This document shows, piece by piece, positions 44,542-52,593 of a stretch of DNA of 64,000 bases (positions within the stretch are counted from its first letter, which is position 1; every line of letters starts with the position of its first letter). The notes beneath the pieces were generated by a model. That model was given only the letters and a program-made list of their open reading frames with translations. It had not been told where the DNA came from and did no database searches. The DNA comes from Sphingobacteriales bacterium. GTDB lineage: Bacteria; Bacteroidota; Bacteroidia; Sphingobacteriales; Sphingobacteriaceae. Location of the stretch: positions 18,850-82,849 of the forward strand of contig JAQBOG010000001.1 in NCBI GenBank assembly GCA_028288165.1. The letters are read 5' to 3'. Both the position numbers and the translations under genes were made by a program.

Positions 44542-44678
44542 GCAGTTAACATAAGGTTTAAGTTATGCACGGGAGACGTGGTTCTTGTTCTGTTGTGCTT
44601 TTTATTACTTTTAGTGCTCGGGCGACAAAGAAGTGCTATTTATTCGGGCACAATATAAACCTATAACCGTTATCGGTT
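44542..44678 (+). repeat. attC-like site 13
   Basis: Left box GCAGTTAAC (44542-44550), right box GTTATCGGTT (44669-44678). Arms AAGGTTTAAGTTATGCACGG and CGGGCACAATATAAACCT pair. A second GACCTAACGGC word at about 44475 may be a remnant of another site. Confidence 0.82.
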
Positions 44679-44690
44679 ATTTAACAAGAC

Positions 44691-45572
44691 ATGCAACCAC
44701 GACATATTGTATACTTAGGATTGCTTCTGACGGCTTGTACTAATTCAACACAAACGACATCGCAAAAGAGCTCAAATAAATGTGACTCTGTAGGGCGAAA
44801 AGAGTCTATCCAAGGAACAAAAAAGATAAATATCGAAAAGGTAGATACTATTTCAAAGACTACCGATTTAACAAAAAAAGAAACAAGTGTAAATAGTGCA
44901 GAAGTTGTGCATTTGTTTGATGGAGATGTATTAGATAAACTTCCAAAATTCACGTTCAATACAATCACTAAAAGTGAGTTTTTTAGTGATGAAAAGATAC
45001 CGACTCTAATCACCGACCGAACAAAAACCAAATCAACTGATTCATCTTTTACAGTAGCAACAGCCAAGGCGAAACTGAAATTCAATAAAGAATATAATAA
45101 AAATTACTCAAAAAGAGATGGCTTATCTTGGACTGACTACCATGGATTTTTTGATGAATTGAAACTATATGTACTAAGCTCAAATTATATTACAGAGGGA
45201 TTGGAGTTCAGTTCAATGTTTTTTATTGATAGTACTACCAACGTAAGATATGAACTTACATCCCAATTTGACGAAGGCTATCAAGTTCCTCTTCTATCCC
45301 CCAATAATAAATTTATGGTATTATATGCTAATGTTATAGCGACGAGAGAAAGTGAAAACAGTTTTATTGGAGTTTTAAAAATTTCCGATACAGATAATGT
45401 CCGACATTACAAGGAGTTTGCAGGGTTTACAAGCACGAAATGGAATATTGAATCAGTTATTTGGATAAATGAAACATCATTTGCATTGAAAATTAATCGA
45501 CCCAAATATTCCGGCGACAAAATCATCAATAATTATAGTTATTTAAAAGCGACCTTGCCAATGAGCAGATGA
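44691..45572 (+). CDS. Cassette: hypothetical lipoprotein
   Basis: A 293-residue protein with signal and lipobox LLLTAC (cysteine about 16), a long Ser/Thr/Lys linker, and a soluble domain (about 110-290) with beta-strand-like phrases (YQVPLLSPNNKFMVLYANVI, WNIESVIWINETSFALKINR). It may be a beta-propeller-like or immunity-type lipoprotein; no family is named. Ten-base cassette-end match is exact. Confidence 0.7.
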   Translation: MQPRHIVYLGLLLTACTNSTQTTSQKSSNKCDSVGRKESIQGTKKINIEKVDTISKTTDLTKKETSVNSAEVVHLFDGDVLDKLPKFTFNTITKSEFFSDEKIPTLITDRTKTKSTDSSFTVATAKAKLKFNKEYNKNYSKRDGLSWTDYHGFFDELKLYVLSSNYITEGLEFSSMFFIDSTTNVRYELTSQFDEGYQVPLLSPNNKFMVLYANVIATRESENSFIGVLKISDTDNVRHYKEFAGFTSTKWNIESVIWINETSFALKINRPKYSGDKIINNYSYLKATLPMSR

Positions 45573-45580
45573 AAATAAAC

Positions 45581-45706
45581 AACCGATAACATCAGGTTTA
45601 AATTATGCCCGGAGACGTGGTTCTTGTTCTGTTGTGCTTTTTAATTACTTTAGTGCTTGGGCGATAGTGTAATCAGGCACAATATAAACCTATCAACATT
45701 AACTGC
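45581..45706 (+). repeat. attC-like site 14
   Basis: Left box AACCGATAAC (45581-45590), right box ATTAACTGC (45698-45706) with A for the usual G. Main type but slightly shortened in the centre. Confidence 0.8.
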
Positions 45707-45712
45707 AATTTC

Positions 45713-46210
45713 ATGAATGCACGACTCATCATACTGTTCCTGCTGACCTTGCTTGGAATCAGCTGTTCAAATTTAGATACTAGGACCTTGCCTTCCGCTT
45801 TGGGACAAGAAAATGCAAAGGAAACAGCAGATTCTAATAGTAAAGATGGTAAATCTCAACTTTCCATTCCTGCCGACCTTGATTCGAAATTTGAAACATT
45901 CATAAAATACTTTAGTAAAGACTCTGTATTTCAAGTTAGTCGCATTGACTTTCCATTGAAAGTTAAAAATGTAGATGAGGAAAACGAACAAGAAATAATT
46001 ATAAAAAAATCCCAATTTCATAAACAGGACTTTGACGATAAGACGACCGAAACCAGAGAGTTTGACAAATATAAACAGGAGATTAAAGTAAACAGAAATA
46101 AAGCTATTGTTGAAATAAGAGGAATAGATAACGGAATCTATATTGACGTCTATTTCGAAAAGAAAAACAACAAATGGAAATTACTGACTTGGGTCGACTC
46201 ATCGGACTAA
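45713..46210 (+). CDS. Cassette: DUF4348-like lipoprotein
   Basis: A 165-residue lipoprotein (lipobox LLGISC, cysteine about 18). After a polar linker it has FETFIKYFSKDSVFQVSRIDFPLKV and a C-terminal DVYFEKKNNKWKLLTWVDSS, a pattern like DUF4348 lipoproteins of Bacteroidetes. Function unknown; assignment is moderate. Single-gene cassette. Confidence 0.72.
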   Translation: MNARLIILFLLTLLGISCSNLDTRTLPSALGQENAKETADSNSKDGKSQLSIPADLDSKFETFIKYFSKDSVFQVSRIDFPLKVKNVDEENEQEIIIKKSQFHKQDFDDKTTETREFDKYKQEIKVNRNKAIVEIRGIDNGIYIDVYFEKKNNKWKLLTWVDSSD

Positions 46211-46219
46211 AAAGAAACA

Positions 46220-46353
46220 GCAGTTAACATCAGGTTTAAATTAGGCCCGGTGACGTGGTTCTTCTTCTGTTCTCCTTTTTATTTACTTTAGTGCTCGGGC
46301 GAGAGAGAAGTGCTTTTAATCGGGCACAATATAAACCTGTGACCATCACCGGC
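46220..46353 (+). repeat. attC-like site 15 (degenerate right box)
   Basis: Left box GCAGTTAAC (46220-46228). The right end reads CCATCACCGGC (box 46345-46353 ATCACCGGC) instead of GTTAxxGGC. It still matches the left box at 48021-48029 at 8 of 9 positions. Main type. Confidence 0.72.
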
Positions 46354-46455
46354 AAGCATAAAACAAAAGCATCGTAACCACATGAACAATGAATATATAC
46401 CTGTTTCTTTCAAAAAAGCAGGACGCACGCTGATAACTCAATTTGATTAAATTCT

Positions 46456-47049
46456 ATGCTGTCTTTTAACAATTTCAAAATATACTTAAACGATAAAGCT
46501 GGTTTGACAGATGATGAGTTAATGCAACTCCCATATATTCCAAAATCCAAGCAGTTCAAAAAAGGAGAATCACTCATATATAAAGGACAAGTATGTAAAG
46601 ACATTTTTTTTGTTGAGAAGGGCCTTATACGACAGTTCACTATTGATGAACAGGGTAAAGAACATATTATTCATTTTGCACCTGAAAGTTGGATAGTGAG
46701 CGATAGAAGCAGTTCATACTTCAATCAATCAGGTGAATATTTTATTGATGCGATTGAAGATTCGGAGGTTATTGTAATGGACGAAATATTTATTAATAAA
46801 GCTTCTGAAATAAGTAAAACATACCGGGAAAATAACCATAGAGCATTGCACAACCATGTAAGGCACTTGCAAAAGCGTATAAATCTATTACTCAGTGGCA
46901 CAGCGGAAACAAGATACTTAGAGTTTTTAAAGCTATATCCCAACTTATCGCTTCGTGTCCCACAATGGATGATAGCTTCTTATTTGGGTATTACGCCTGA
47001 AAGTTTAAGCAGGGTTAGAAAGGAATTAACTAAAAAGAGTTTCAAATAG
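46456..47049 (+). CDS. Crp/Fnr-family transcription regulator
   Basis: A 197-residue regulator. An N-terminal cyclic-nucleotide-binding-like domain (FKKGESLIYKGQVCKDIFFV, GLIRQFTIDEQGKEHIIHFA) is followed by a C-terminal helix-turn-helix (RVPQWMIASYLGITPESLSRVRKEL). Typical cAMP-contact residues are not evident, so a ligand is unknown. It is the first of several genes in one long cassette interval (46345-48021). Confidence 0.85.
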   Translation: MLSFNNFKIYLNDKAGLTDDELMQLPYIPKSKQFKKGESLIYKGQVCKDIFFVEKGLIRQFTIDEQGKEHIIHFAPESWIVSDRSSSYFNQSGEYFIDAIEDSEVIVMDEIFINKASEISKTYRENNHRALHNHVRHLQKRINLLLSGTAETRYLEFLKLYPNLSLRVPQWMIASYLGITPESLSRVRKELTKKSFK

Positions 47050-47129
47050 CTCCCTTAGCATTTCTTACCATACATCAATGCACCGGCTATTTTACCATTA
47101 TACCTTTGTTTCATCAAAAAATAAAAAGT

Positions 47130-47382
47130 ATGAAACAGATAAATCCTTATTTAACCTTCAACGGAAATTGCGAAGAAGCATTTAATTTCTACAAATCCGT
47201 ATTTGACGGAGAATTTAGTTATATAAAACGTCTTTCAGAAACTCCGCCAATTGGAAGGCTTTAGCTTCACCGAAGAACAACTGCAAAAAAATATGAACAT
47301 TACTTTACCCATCAATGAGGTTTGCACCTTAATTGGCGGTGATGGACATCCTGCAATGGGTCAGGTAGTGTTTGTTTTATGA
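47130..47382 (+). pseudogene. PhnB-like VOC gene, disrupted
   Basis: The ATG at 47130 begins INPYLTFNGNCEEAFNFYKS and FDGEFSYIKRLSETPP, the normal start of PhnB-like VOC proteins, but stops at a TAG near 47257. A further piece in another frame (FSFTEEQLQKNMNI, VCTLIGGDGHPAMGQ) continues to a TGA at 47380. It is a deletion/frameshift remnant of one gene. Confidence 0.6.
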
Positions 47383-47428
47383 GCGGGCTTATGCTTACAC
47401 TTTTTATAGTTGTTCTAAGCTCTGTTAA

Positions 47429-47644
47429 TCAACTCATCACATCCTACATTATACACCAGATTACTTTACCAATGTAATTGAACATACAGTCAAAACAGGC
47501 ATGTTTACGCAGGAACAAGCCGAACAACAATTCAGTATCAAAAATTATCTGATTACAAGTGCGGTTGGAGGTTTAGTAACAGGTATTATTTTCAGTGCTA
47601 TCATTTCATTTTTCACCAAATCAAAAACAAATAATCATGAGTAA
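47429..47644 (+). pseudogene. Remnant of DUF4199-like membrane protein
   Basis: A start-less frame ends with DYFTNVIEHTVKTGMFTQEQ, then KNYLITSAVGGLVTGIIF and a lysine-rich end at the TAA 47642. This resembles the C-terminus of DUF4199 membrane proteins. Its stop overlaps the ATG of the next gene (ATGAGTAA), so they were once translationally coupled. Confidence 0.5.
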
Positions 47645-47996
47645 GACAACTAAAATTGATGAGTTTGTAAGCAAGCTCAAACATCCCTTAAAAGCTGAAA
47701 TAGAAGCGGTAATAAAAATTATCCGTGAAACCAGTCCTAAGATTGAAGAAGATGTAAAATGGGGCGGTCCGAGTTTTGACTACAAAGAACCAATGGCAAC
47801 ATTTAATCCAAGAGTAACAGATTTTGTAGCAGTGATTTTTCATAAAGGCGAGCTATTAAATGACAAAACGGGACTTCTCGAACCGGGGCCTAAAGGTAAA
47901 GCGTATGCCAAATTCCATTCAATGGAAGAAGTGAAAAAGCACAAAGCGAATGTTCAAAAAGTAGTAAGAGACTGGATAGAACTAATGAATAGTTAG
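47637..47996 (+). CDS. DUF1801 family protein
   Basis: A 119-residue cytosolic protein of DUF1801 (YdhG-like), with LKAEIEAVIKIIRETSPKIEE, VKWGGPSFDYKEPM and the C-terminal VVRDWIELM. Function unknown. The ATG at 47637 is chosen over a longer frame from 47595, which would read through the preceding remnant. Confidence 0.86.
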   Translation: MSKTTKIDEFVSKLKHPLKAEIEAVIKIIRETSPKIEEDVKWGGPSFDYKEPMATFNPRVTDFVAVIFHKGELLNDKTGLLEPGPKGKAYAKFHSMEEVKKHKANVQKVVRDWIELMNS

Positions 47997-48020
47997 TGTG
48001 ATACGGATGACAAAATGCCA

Positions 48021-48157
48021 GCCGGTAATAGCGGTTTGGCGCAAGCGGAGGTTTAGTGCTTCGTATGACGGTTTTTCTTAAATTTGAACATTGCCGCCTC
48101 GTAAGGAAGTTTAGTAGTGAAAGTCACAGCCTGCGCCAAGCCTCACCGTTATCTGCT
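48021..48157 (+). repeat. attC-like site 16
   Basis: Left box GCCGGTAAT (48021-48029), right box GTTATCTGC (48149-48157). The arms CGGTTTGGCGCAAGCGG and CTGCGCCAAGCC pair; related to the GGTTTGGC subtype. Confidence 0.75.
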
Positions 48158-48247
48158 AATTTTTAATGATCAACTTTAAGCCACCAATAGCAACCAGGAC
48201 TACTAAATAGTTGTTAAAGATTGTTGGAGCCGTTGAAAAATGGAACG

Positions 48248-48550
48248 ATGAAGCAGTCAGTCGAACAAGCGAGAGTTGAATTAGAATTAAGAAACGTTCC
48301 TCAAGACCAAATACAACACGCAGAATACCTTTCCAAAAAAACAGATAGATATGAAGACTTGAAAAGAGCCAAAGAATCATATTCGGTTTGTGATTTTATC
48401 TTTGAACCTGCCGGGACTATTTTTGAAGTACTCGTTTCATGGGAATTGAAGAAAGACGGCTTTTTGAAGAAAGCAGAACAACAAAAGCGACTTAGAATCA
48501 TCTTCGGACTTATGATTTTAATTGTAGTAATCTACATAAAGCTGACCTAA
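48248..48550 (+). CDS. Cassette: small protein with C-terminal membrane helix
   Basis: A 100-residue protein with a charged helical N-terminal part and one hydrophobic helix near the end (IIFGLMILIVVIYI), a tail-anchored layout. A TTG at 48221 could extend it by nine residues. No family recognised. Cassette-end match 8 of 9. Confidence 0.6.
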   Translation: MKQSVEQARVELELRNVPQDQIQHAEYLSKKTDRYEDLKRAKESYSVCDFIFEPAGTIFEVLVSWELKKDGFLKKAEQQKRLRIIFGLMILIVVIYIKLT

Positions 48551-48569
48551 TTGAATAGAAATAAAATCA

Positions 48570-48648
48570 GCAGGTAACACTTTAATATTTGGGCTACAAT
48601 GAGTTGCTTTCTATCCTCAATCTTCGCAAACCCCTAACCGGAAATAGA
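48570..48648 (+). repeat. attC-like site 17 (degenerate)
   Basis: Left box GCAGGTAAC (48570-48578); right part ends AACCGGAAATAG (to 48648) where GTTAT would be expected. The centre CTTTCTATCCTCAATCTTCG resembles site 9. After this site the array can no longer be followed until about 52.5 kb. Confidence 0.55.
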
Positions 48649-48734
48649 AATTTAACCAAGCGGATCGCAAATCCTTTTTATCTGTAGTACAACATGCCTG
48701 CAGAACCTATCGAACAGCAGTAAGATTAAATAAA

Positions 48735-48763
48735 AAAGCGGAAGTTTTAATAACAACCGCTTT
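48735..48763. terminator. Possible terminator hairpin
   Basis: AAAGCGG and CCGCTTT pair around a GTT...AAC inner pair. A similar AGCGG...CCGCT hairpin lies after the nucleoside hydrolase gene (about 49998-50023). Confidence 0.4.
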
Positions 48764-48775
48764 ACTGACACTTAT

Positions 48776-48875
48776 AACCCACAACCCACACCCCACAACT
48801 CACAACCCTCAACTCACAACCCACAACTCACACCCCACACCCCACAACTCACAACTCACAACCCACAACCCACAC
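48776..48875. repeat. Low-complexity CACAACCCACA tract
   Basis: A stretch of about 100 bp made almost only of C and A plus occasional T, from repeats like ACAACCCACACC and ACAACTCACAAC. It lies between the array and the nucleoside hydrolase. Similar tracts are at 50052-50205 and 51690-51830. Confidence 0.7.
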
Positions 48876-48931
48876 CTTACCTCAAACCAAAAACATTTTT
48901 TTATCTTCACTACTACCAAAACCATCTATTT

Positions 48932-49942
48932 ATGCCTAAATGTTTGTGTGTTACGCTTTTGCTATGTTTTGCAAGCATTCAGCTTTTTTCACAGTCTGTA
49001 AAAAGTACATCTAAGAAGCCTGTCTCAATCATTTTTGATACGGATATTGGGCCAGACTATGATGATGTTGGCGCAATAGCCATGTTGCATGCGTTTGCAG
49101 ATAATAATGAGTGTAAAATACTGGCTACTGTGGCCAGTAATCAGCATAAAAGAATCGGTGCATTGCTTAGTCTTTTCAACACCTATTTTAACAGGCCTGA
49201 TGTTCCAGTGGGGGTAGTAAGAGGCAAGGCTGTTAACCTGGAAGCCGTTCAAAAATGGGACTCCATCATTGTAGATAAATACCCGCATAGTATTAAAATG
49301 AATGATGAAGCTGAAGATGCGGTAACCCTGTACCGCCGCATATTATCGAAGCAGCCAGATAAAAGTGTAACAATTGTAACGGTTGGTTTCTTAACTAACA
49401 TGGCCAACCTTTTAAAATCTCAACCTGATGATTACTCGCCGCTTAATGGAAAAGACTTGATTGCAAAAAAGGTAAAGCATCTGGTTAGCATGGCGGGAAG
49501 ATTTAATAATGAAATGAGCACCTTCAAAGAGTTCAATGTGGAGAGAGATGCAGCGGCTTCTAAAAACGTTTTCGACAACTGGAATACGCCCATCATTTTT
49601 ACCGGCTGGGAAATAGGCAGTAAAGTTTTTACAGGTATCCCTCTTATTAAAAGTGATATTTCAAATTCTCCTGTAAAAGAGGTATTTGAAATTAGTATTC
49701 CCAAAGATCCTGCAGATAAAAATGGACGAATGAGTTGGGATGAAACTGCTGTACTTATTGCTGTAAGGGGATATGATACCTATTATCTGGGCATCAAAGG
49801 AAGAATCATTAGTAACGAAGATGGCAGCCACGGATGGGATCCCAAAGGGAAAGGGCACGTATATGTAAAAGAGAAAATGCCTGTTAAACAAGTAGAAGAG
49901 CTTATCAATACGCTCATAATGCATCAACCGATCAAGAGATAG
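48932..49942 (+). CDS. Secreted nucleoside hydrolase (IUNH family)
   Basis: A 336-residue inosine/uridine-preferring nucleoside hydrolase-like protein. Signal peptide about 1-20 (ends LFSQ). The calcium-binding aspartate cluster is FDTDIGPDYDDVGAIAML; further features are ATVASNQHK, VTVGFLTNMANLL and WDETAVLIAVRG. It probably cleaves ribosides in the periplasm. It is flanked by low-complexity tracts and not part of a recognisable cassette. Confidence 0.88.
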   Translation: MPKCLCVTLLLCFASIQLFSQSVKSTSKKPVSIIFDTDIGPDYDDVGAIAMLHAFADNNECKILATVASNQHKRIGALLSLFNTYFNRPDVPVGVVRGKAVNLEAVQKWDSIIVDKYPHSIKMNDEAEDAVTLYRRILSKQPDKSVTIVTVGFLTNMANLLKSQPDDYSPLNGKDLIAKKVKHLVSMAGRFNNEMSTFKEFNVERDAAASKNVFDNWNTPIIFTGWEIGSKVFTGIPLIKSDISNSPVKEVFEISIPKDPADKNGRMSWDETAVLIAVRGYDTYYLGIKGRIISNEDGSHGWDPKGKGHVYVKEKMPVKQVEELINTLIMHQPIKR

Positions 49943-50051
49943 TAATCAAAAGCCTCAGTCCCAACCCGTCTCCAGAAGAGAGCGAAGGTATAGCGTAAAG
50001 CGGAAGTTTTTAAAACAACCGCTTCTACCAATCCTCAATTTCGCATCTCAC

Positions 50052-50205
50052 AACCCATACCTGAAACCTCATACCTGATACCTCATACCTCACACCTGAT
50101 ACCTCATACCTGAAACCTCATACCTGATACCTGATACCTGAAACCTCATACCTCATACCTCACACCTGAAACCTCATACCAACCCACAACCCACAACTCA
50201 CAACT
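50052..50205. repeat. Low-complexity ACCTCATACCTGA tract
   Basis: About 150 bp of tandem-like words ACCTCATACCTGA, ACCTGATACCT and ACCTCACACCTG. A short similar tract lies at 3980-4015 before the mutarotase gene, so this is a genome feature and not special to the array. Confidence 0.75.
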
Positions 50206-50213
50206 CCCTTCCC

Positions 50214-50837
50214 TTACTGCACAATCCGAGAAATAATCGACGTAAACGCTTCCTGCCCTTTACGACCAATGGCACCTACACGGCAGAAAATTCGCACACC
50301 GCTGGTAAGGCCGGTGAAAAGATATTCACGAGTACTGGCAGTTTTTGAAATCCATTTGCTGTCTTCGGTAAGCACCGCATCAACCGTATATTCAAATACA
50401 TAGGCAACAGCTTGTGGAGCCGCTTTCACAGTAAACCGCATTTCTCCAATATTAATTCCGTCTGTAAGCTGCATATCTGTCGGGGCACTTAAGGCCGGAA
50501 CGCTTTCGCTCTCGTTGTTTATCTCCATTCCGCTGCTCACTAGTTTTACCCGATCACCTAGCGCAATAGATTCTAAGTTGATGGCCAGTAAATTAAGGTT
50601 GGCTAGCAATGCGGCTTTAGCAACCTTTTTCTGAGCAACAGCGGTGCGGTCACGGTTACTGGCTTTTGCAAAACTAGCAGAATAGGTGTTTTTGATGCCC
50701 GTAAAAATAGCCAGGGTAGGTGCCGTAACCGGAAAATTTGCGTTACCAGTCAATGCAGAAATAATAGACTGTGCTTTTGCATCTAATACCGCATCATTGA
50801 ATTTGTTGTAATCACGCAATAAAATTGTTCTTTTCAT
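50214..50837 (-). CDS. Protein with fibronectin-III-like C-terminal domain
   Basis: A 207-residue protein without a signal peptide. The first ~100 residues are helical and alanine/lysine rich (TAVAQKKVAKAALLANLNLLA), and the C-terminal ~95 resemble a fibronectin type III beta domain (ALSAPTDMQLTDG, VAYVFEYTVD, YLFTGLTSGVRIFCRVGAIG). Such proteins are often annotated as hypothetical or phage-like in Bacteroidetes. Function unknown. Confidence 0.72.
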   Translation of the reverse strand: MKRTILLRDYNKFNDAVLDAKAQSIISALTGNANFPVTAPTLAIFTGIKNTYSASFAKASNRDRTAVAQKKVAKAALLANLNLLAINLESIALGDRVKLVSSGMEINNESESVPALSAPTDMQLTDGINIGEMRFTVKAAPQAVAYVFEYTVDAVLTEDSKWISKTASTREYLFTGLTSGVRIFCRVGAIGRKGQEAFTSIISRIVQ

Positions 50838-51137
50838 TCTTTGTAGTTTATTTTTCTTTGAGACGGAAGATAGCAGCGTAACTTGAAAGCCACAACTCCT
50901 TGGGTATCAATCGACTCAAATGATACCCAATGATACCAAATTGACATAAAATGTAAGCCCAATTCTCGTTGCCTCACCTAAACGGATGTTTTCCTGAATA
51001 CCCTCAATAGCTGAGCTGTTTTTGAATTTAATACCGTTCGGCGAATAAAAAATCAGTAAAAAATTAGGACGAAAAACGACAATCTGGTTTTAAACTACTT
51101 TAAAGGTGCTTTTGATCAAAATGATATATAATAGAAT

Positions 51138-51326
51138 GGACTTCCGGTTGAACTGGAAGGATCTCCTGTTCAACTGGAAGGACGTCGGGTTCAATTGGAA
51201 GGATGTCCGGTTCAACTGGAAGGACGTCCGGTTTGTCTAGAAGGACGTCCGGTTTCACTGGAAGGACGTCAAGTTCAACCGGAAGGTTGGCCGGTTCAAC
51301 TGGAAGGACGTCCGGTTCAACCAGAC
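51138..51326 (+). repeat. Nine 21-bp tandem repeats
   Basis: Nine consecutive 21-bp units, consensus GGACGTCCGGTTCAACTGGAA, exactly in phase. In the frame from the ATG at 51136 each unit encodes a seven-residue repeat like FNWKDVR, but a TAG inside unit 5 stops it after 34 codons. So it is either a decayed repeat protein or non-coding tandem DNA. The rest of 50838-51419 holds no recognised gene. Confidence 0.85.
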
Positions 51327-51419
51327 ATCGTATAAATACAAAATGGTTGGCTTCCTAAAAGGGTCGACCATCATTGATCAAACAAACATTTTTATAATCT
51401 CGTAAGTGATTTTGATATT

Positions 51420-51601
51420 AACCTGAGTTCGATTAATAATATGTGTTTTTGGGCGTTCGGGCGGGCTTTTCGTTCCAATCTTTTTGCTCTGGAGAAGAGC
51501 AAAAAGGATTTCCTCTTCAATCCCTAACGCAAACCCCGACTAAAATCCAAAGTATTGAGTTTATGAACCACAATCGGCTTTTTTAAATCGAACTCAGGTT
51601 A
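51420..51601. repeat. Best-preserved ~180-bp MITE-like element (hairpin repeat copy 7)
   Basis: Bounded by perfect 15-bp inverted repeats AACCTGAGTTCGATT (51420-51434) and AATCGAACTCAGGTT (51587-51601). Inside is the ~85-bp hairpin repeat (51446-51533, minus orientation). It has no coding capacity and looks like a non-autonomous transposable element. Confidence 0.75.
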
Positions 51602-51689
51602 TTAGGTTTATCAGATATGCTCGAGTCTTTGAAGCTTTAGACTTTACAATTACTAAAGGACTTTCCAATTTTACCAGATAGCACTTATC

Positions 51690-51830
51690 CCCTGAAACTT
51701 ACAACATAAAAAGGCACTTACAACTTATAACTTAAAACCTACAACTTAAAAAGGCACTTATAACTTAAAACTTAAAACTTACAACTTAAAAGGCGCTTAC
51801 AACTTATAACTTAACACTTACAACTTAAAA
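51690..51830. repeat. Low-complexity ACTTACAACTTAAAA tract
   Basis: About 140 bp of repeats such as ACTTATAACTTAAAACTT with AAAAGGCACTTACAACTT spaced through it. It lies directly downstream of the small minus-strand gene at 51831-52046. Confidence 0.7.
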
Positions 51831-52046
51831 CTAAAGCTTCCGCCTGTTCATAATGGCATCTTCCAGCCTTGATACAGGTACATTATATGAAATAGAAAGA
51901 TGGTCAATGGTTAATTTCTGATTGAGTATAATACTGAATTCCGCTTTCAATCGCTTTAGTTCTTTAAGTGCCCATTTATATGACTTACTAAATAATATTC
52001 TCAATTCTATGTGGGAAATAAACAACGGGACTTTTTCTGGCTTCAT
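51831..52046 (-). CDS. Small protein, possible HTH
   Basis: Seventy-one residues, basic, with two predicted helices and a segment SISYNVPVSRLEDAIMNRRK that could form a helix-turn-helix. No family recognised. ATG at 52046. Confidence 0.5.
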   Translation of the reverse strand: MKPEKVPLFISHIELRILFSKSYKWALKELKRLKAEFSIILNQKLTIDHLSISYNVPVSRLEDAIMNRRKL

Positions 52047-52593
52047 GGGATTGGTTTATATTTTGATTGATTTTAGGCTTTAGTTAGTTTAGATTGAAAG
52101 TAGTTTAAGTTTAGGAGAGTGGTTTTTAATTATAGTACTAAATGTAGTGTATTTGAAATGATACTTGCAAATTATTTTCTTTAACTATCGATTTTTCTTT
52201 GGGTCGATTAATATTGTGTGCGGAATTGCTGTGATTTAAGGGTGATTTAATAATAATATAGAATTAGGTGAATTTTTAGGTATTAATGGGTAGATTCTGT
52301 TTACACTGTCGATATTTTATTTACCTTGCTTCAGTGATAACTGTTTTTGACTATAGATTAGAAGCAATATTATCGAAGTTATAGGCATATAGAATTTGTC
52401 TACGTTTATTAAGCCTCAAAGTGCTGGATTGATGGGATAAGATTAGAGGATTTTACTATGCGCAAAACCATCTATACTAGGGTATTTACGCATATATGCG
52501 CAAAGGCATTCATTATCCGTCATCGTAACAAGACCATTCACAATATTAGGACATTTAACAATGAAAGATAATTAACCACAAAAACCAATAAAA
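52047..52593. other. Intergenic stretch with attC-like right end
   Basis: No gene seen. Near the end, ATGCGCAAAACC (about 52458) and ACGCATATATGCGCAAAGGC (about 52489-52508) followed by ATTCATTATCCG look like a degenerate attC-like right half similar to the one ending at 40536, and could mark where the array restarts. Confidence 0.4.

Noticed and set aside
24531..48648. CRISPR array, because of regularly spaced repeats
   Set aside because: The repeats are long palindromes separated by whole genes of varying length; no short uniform repeat-spacer pattern and no cas genes.
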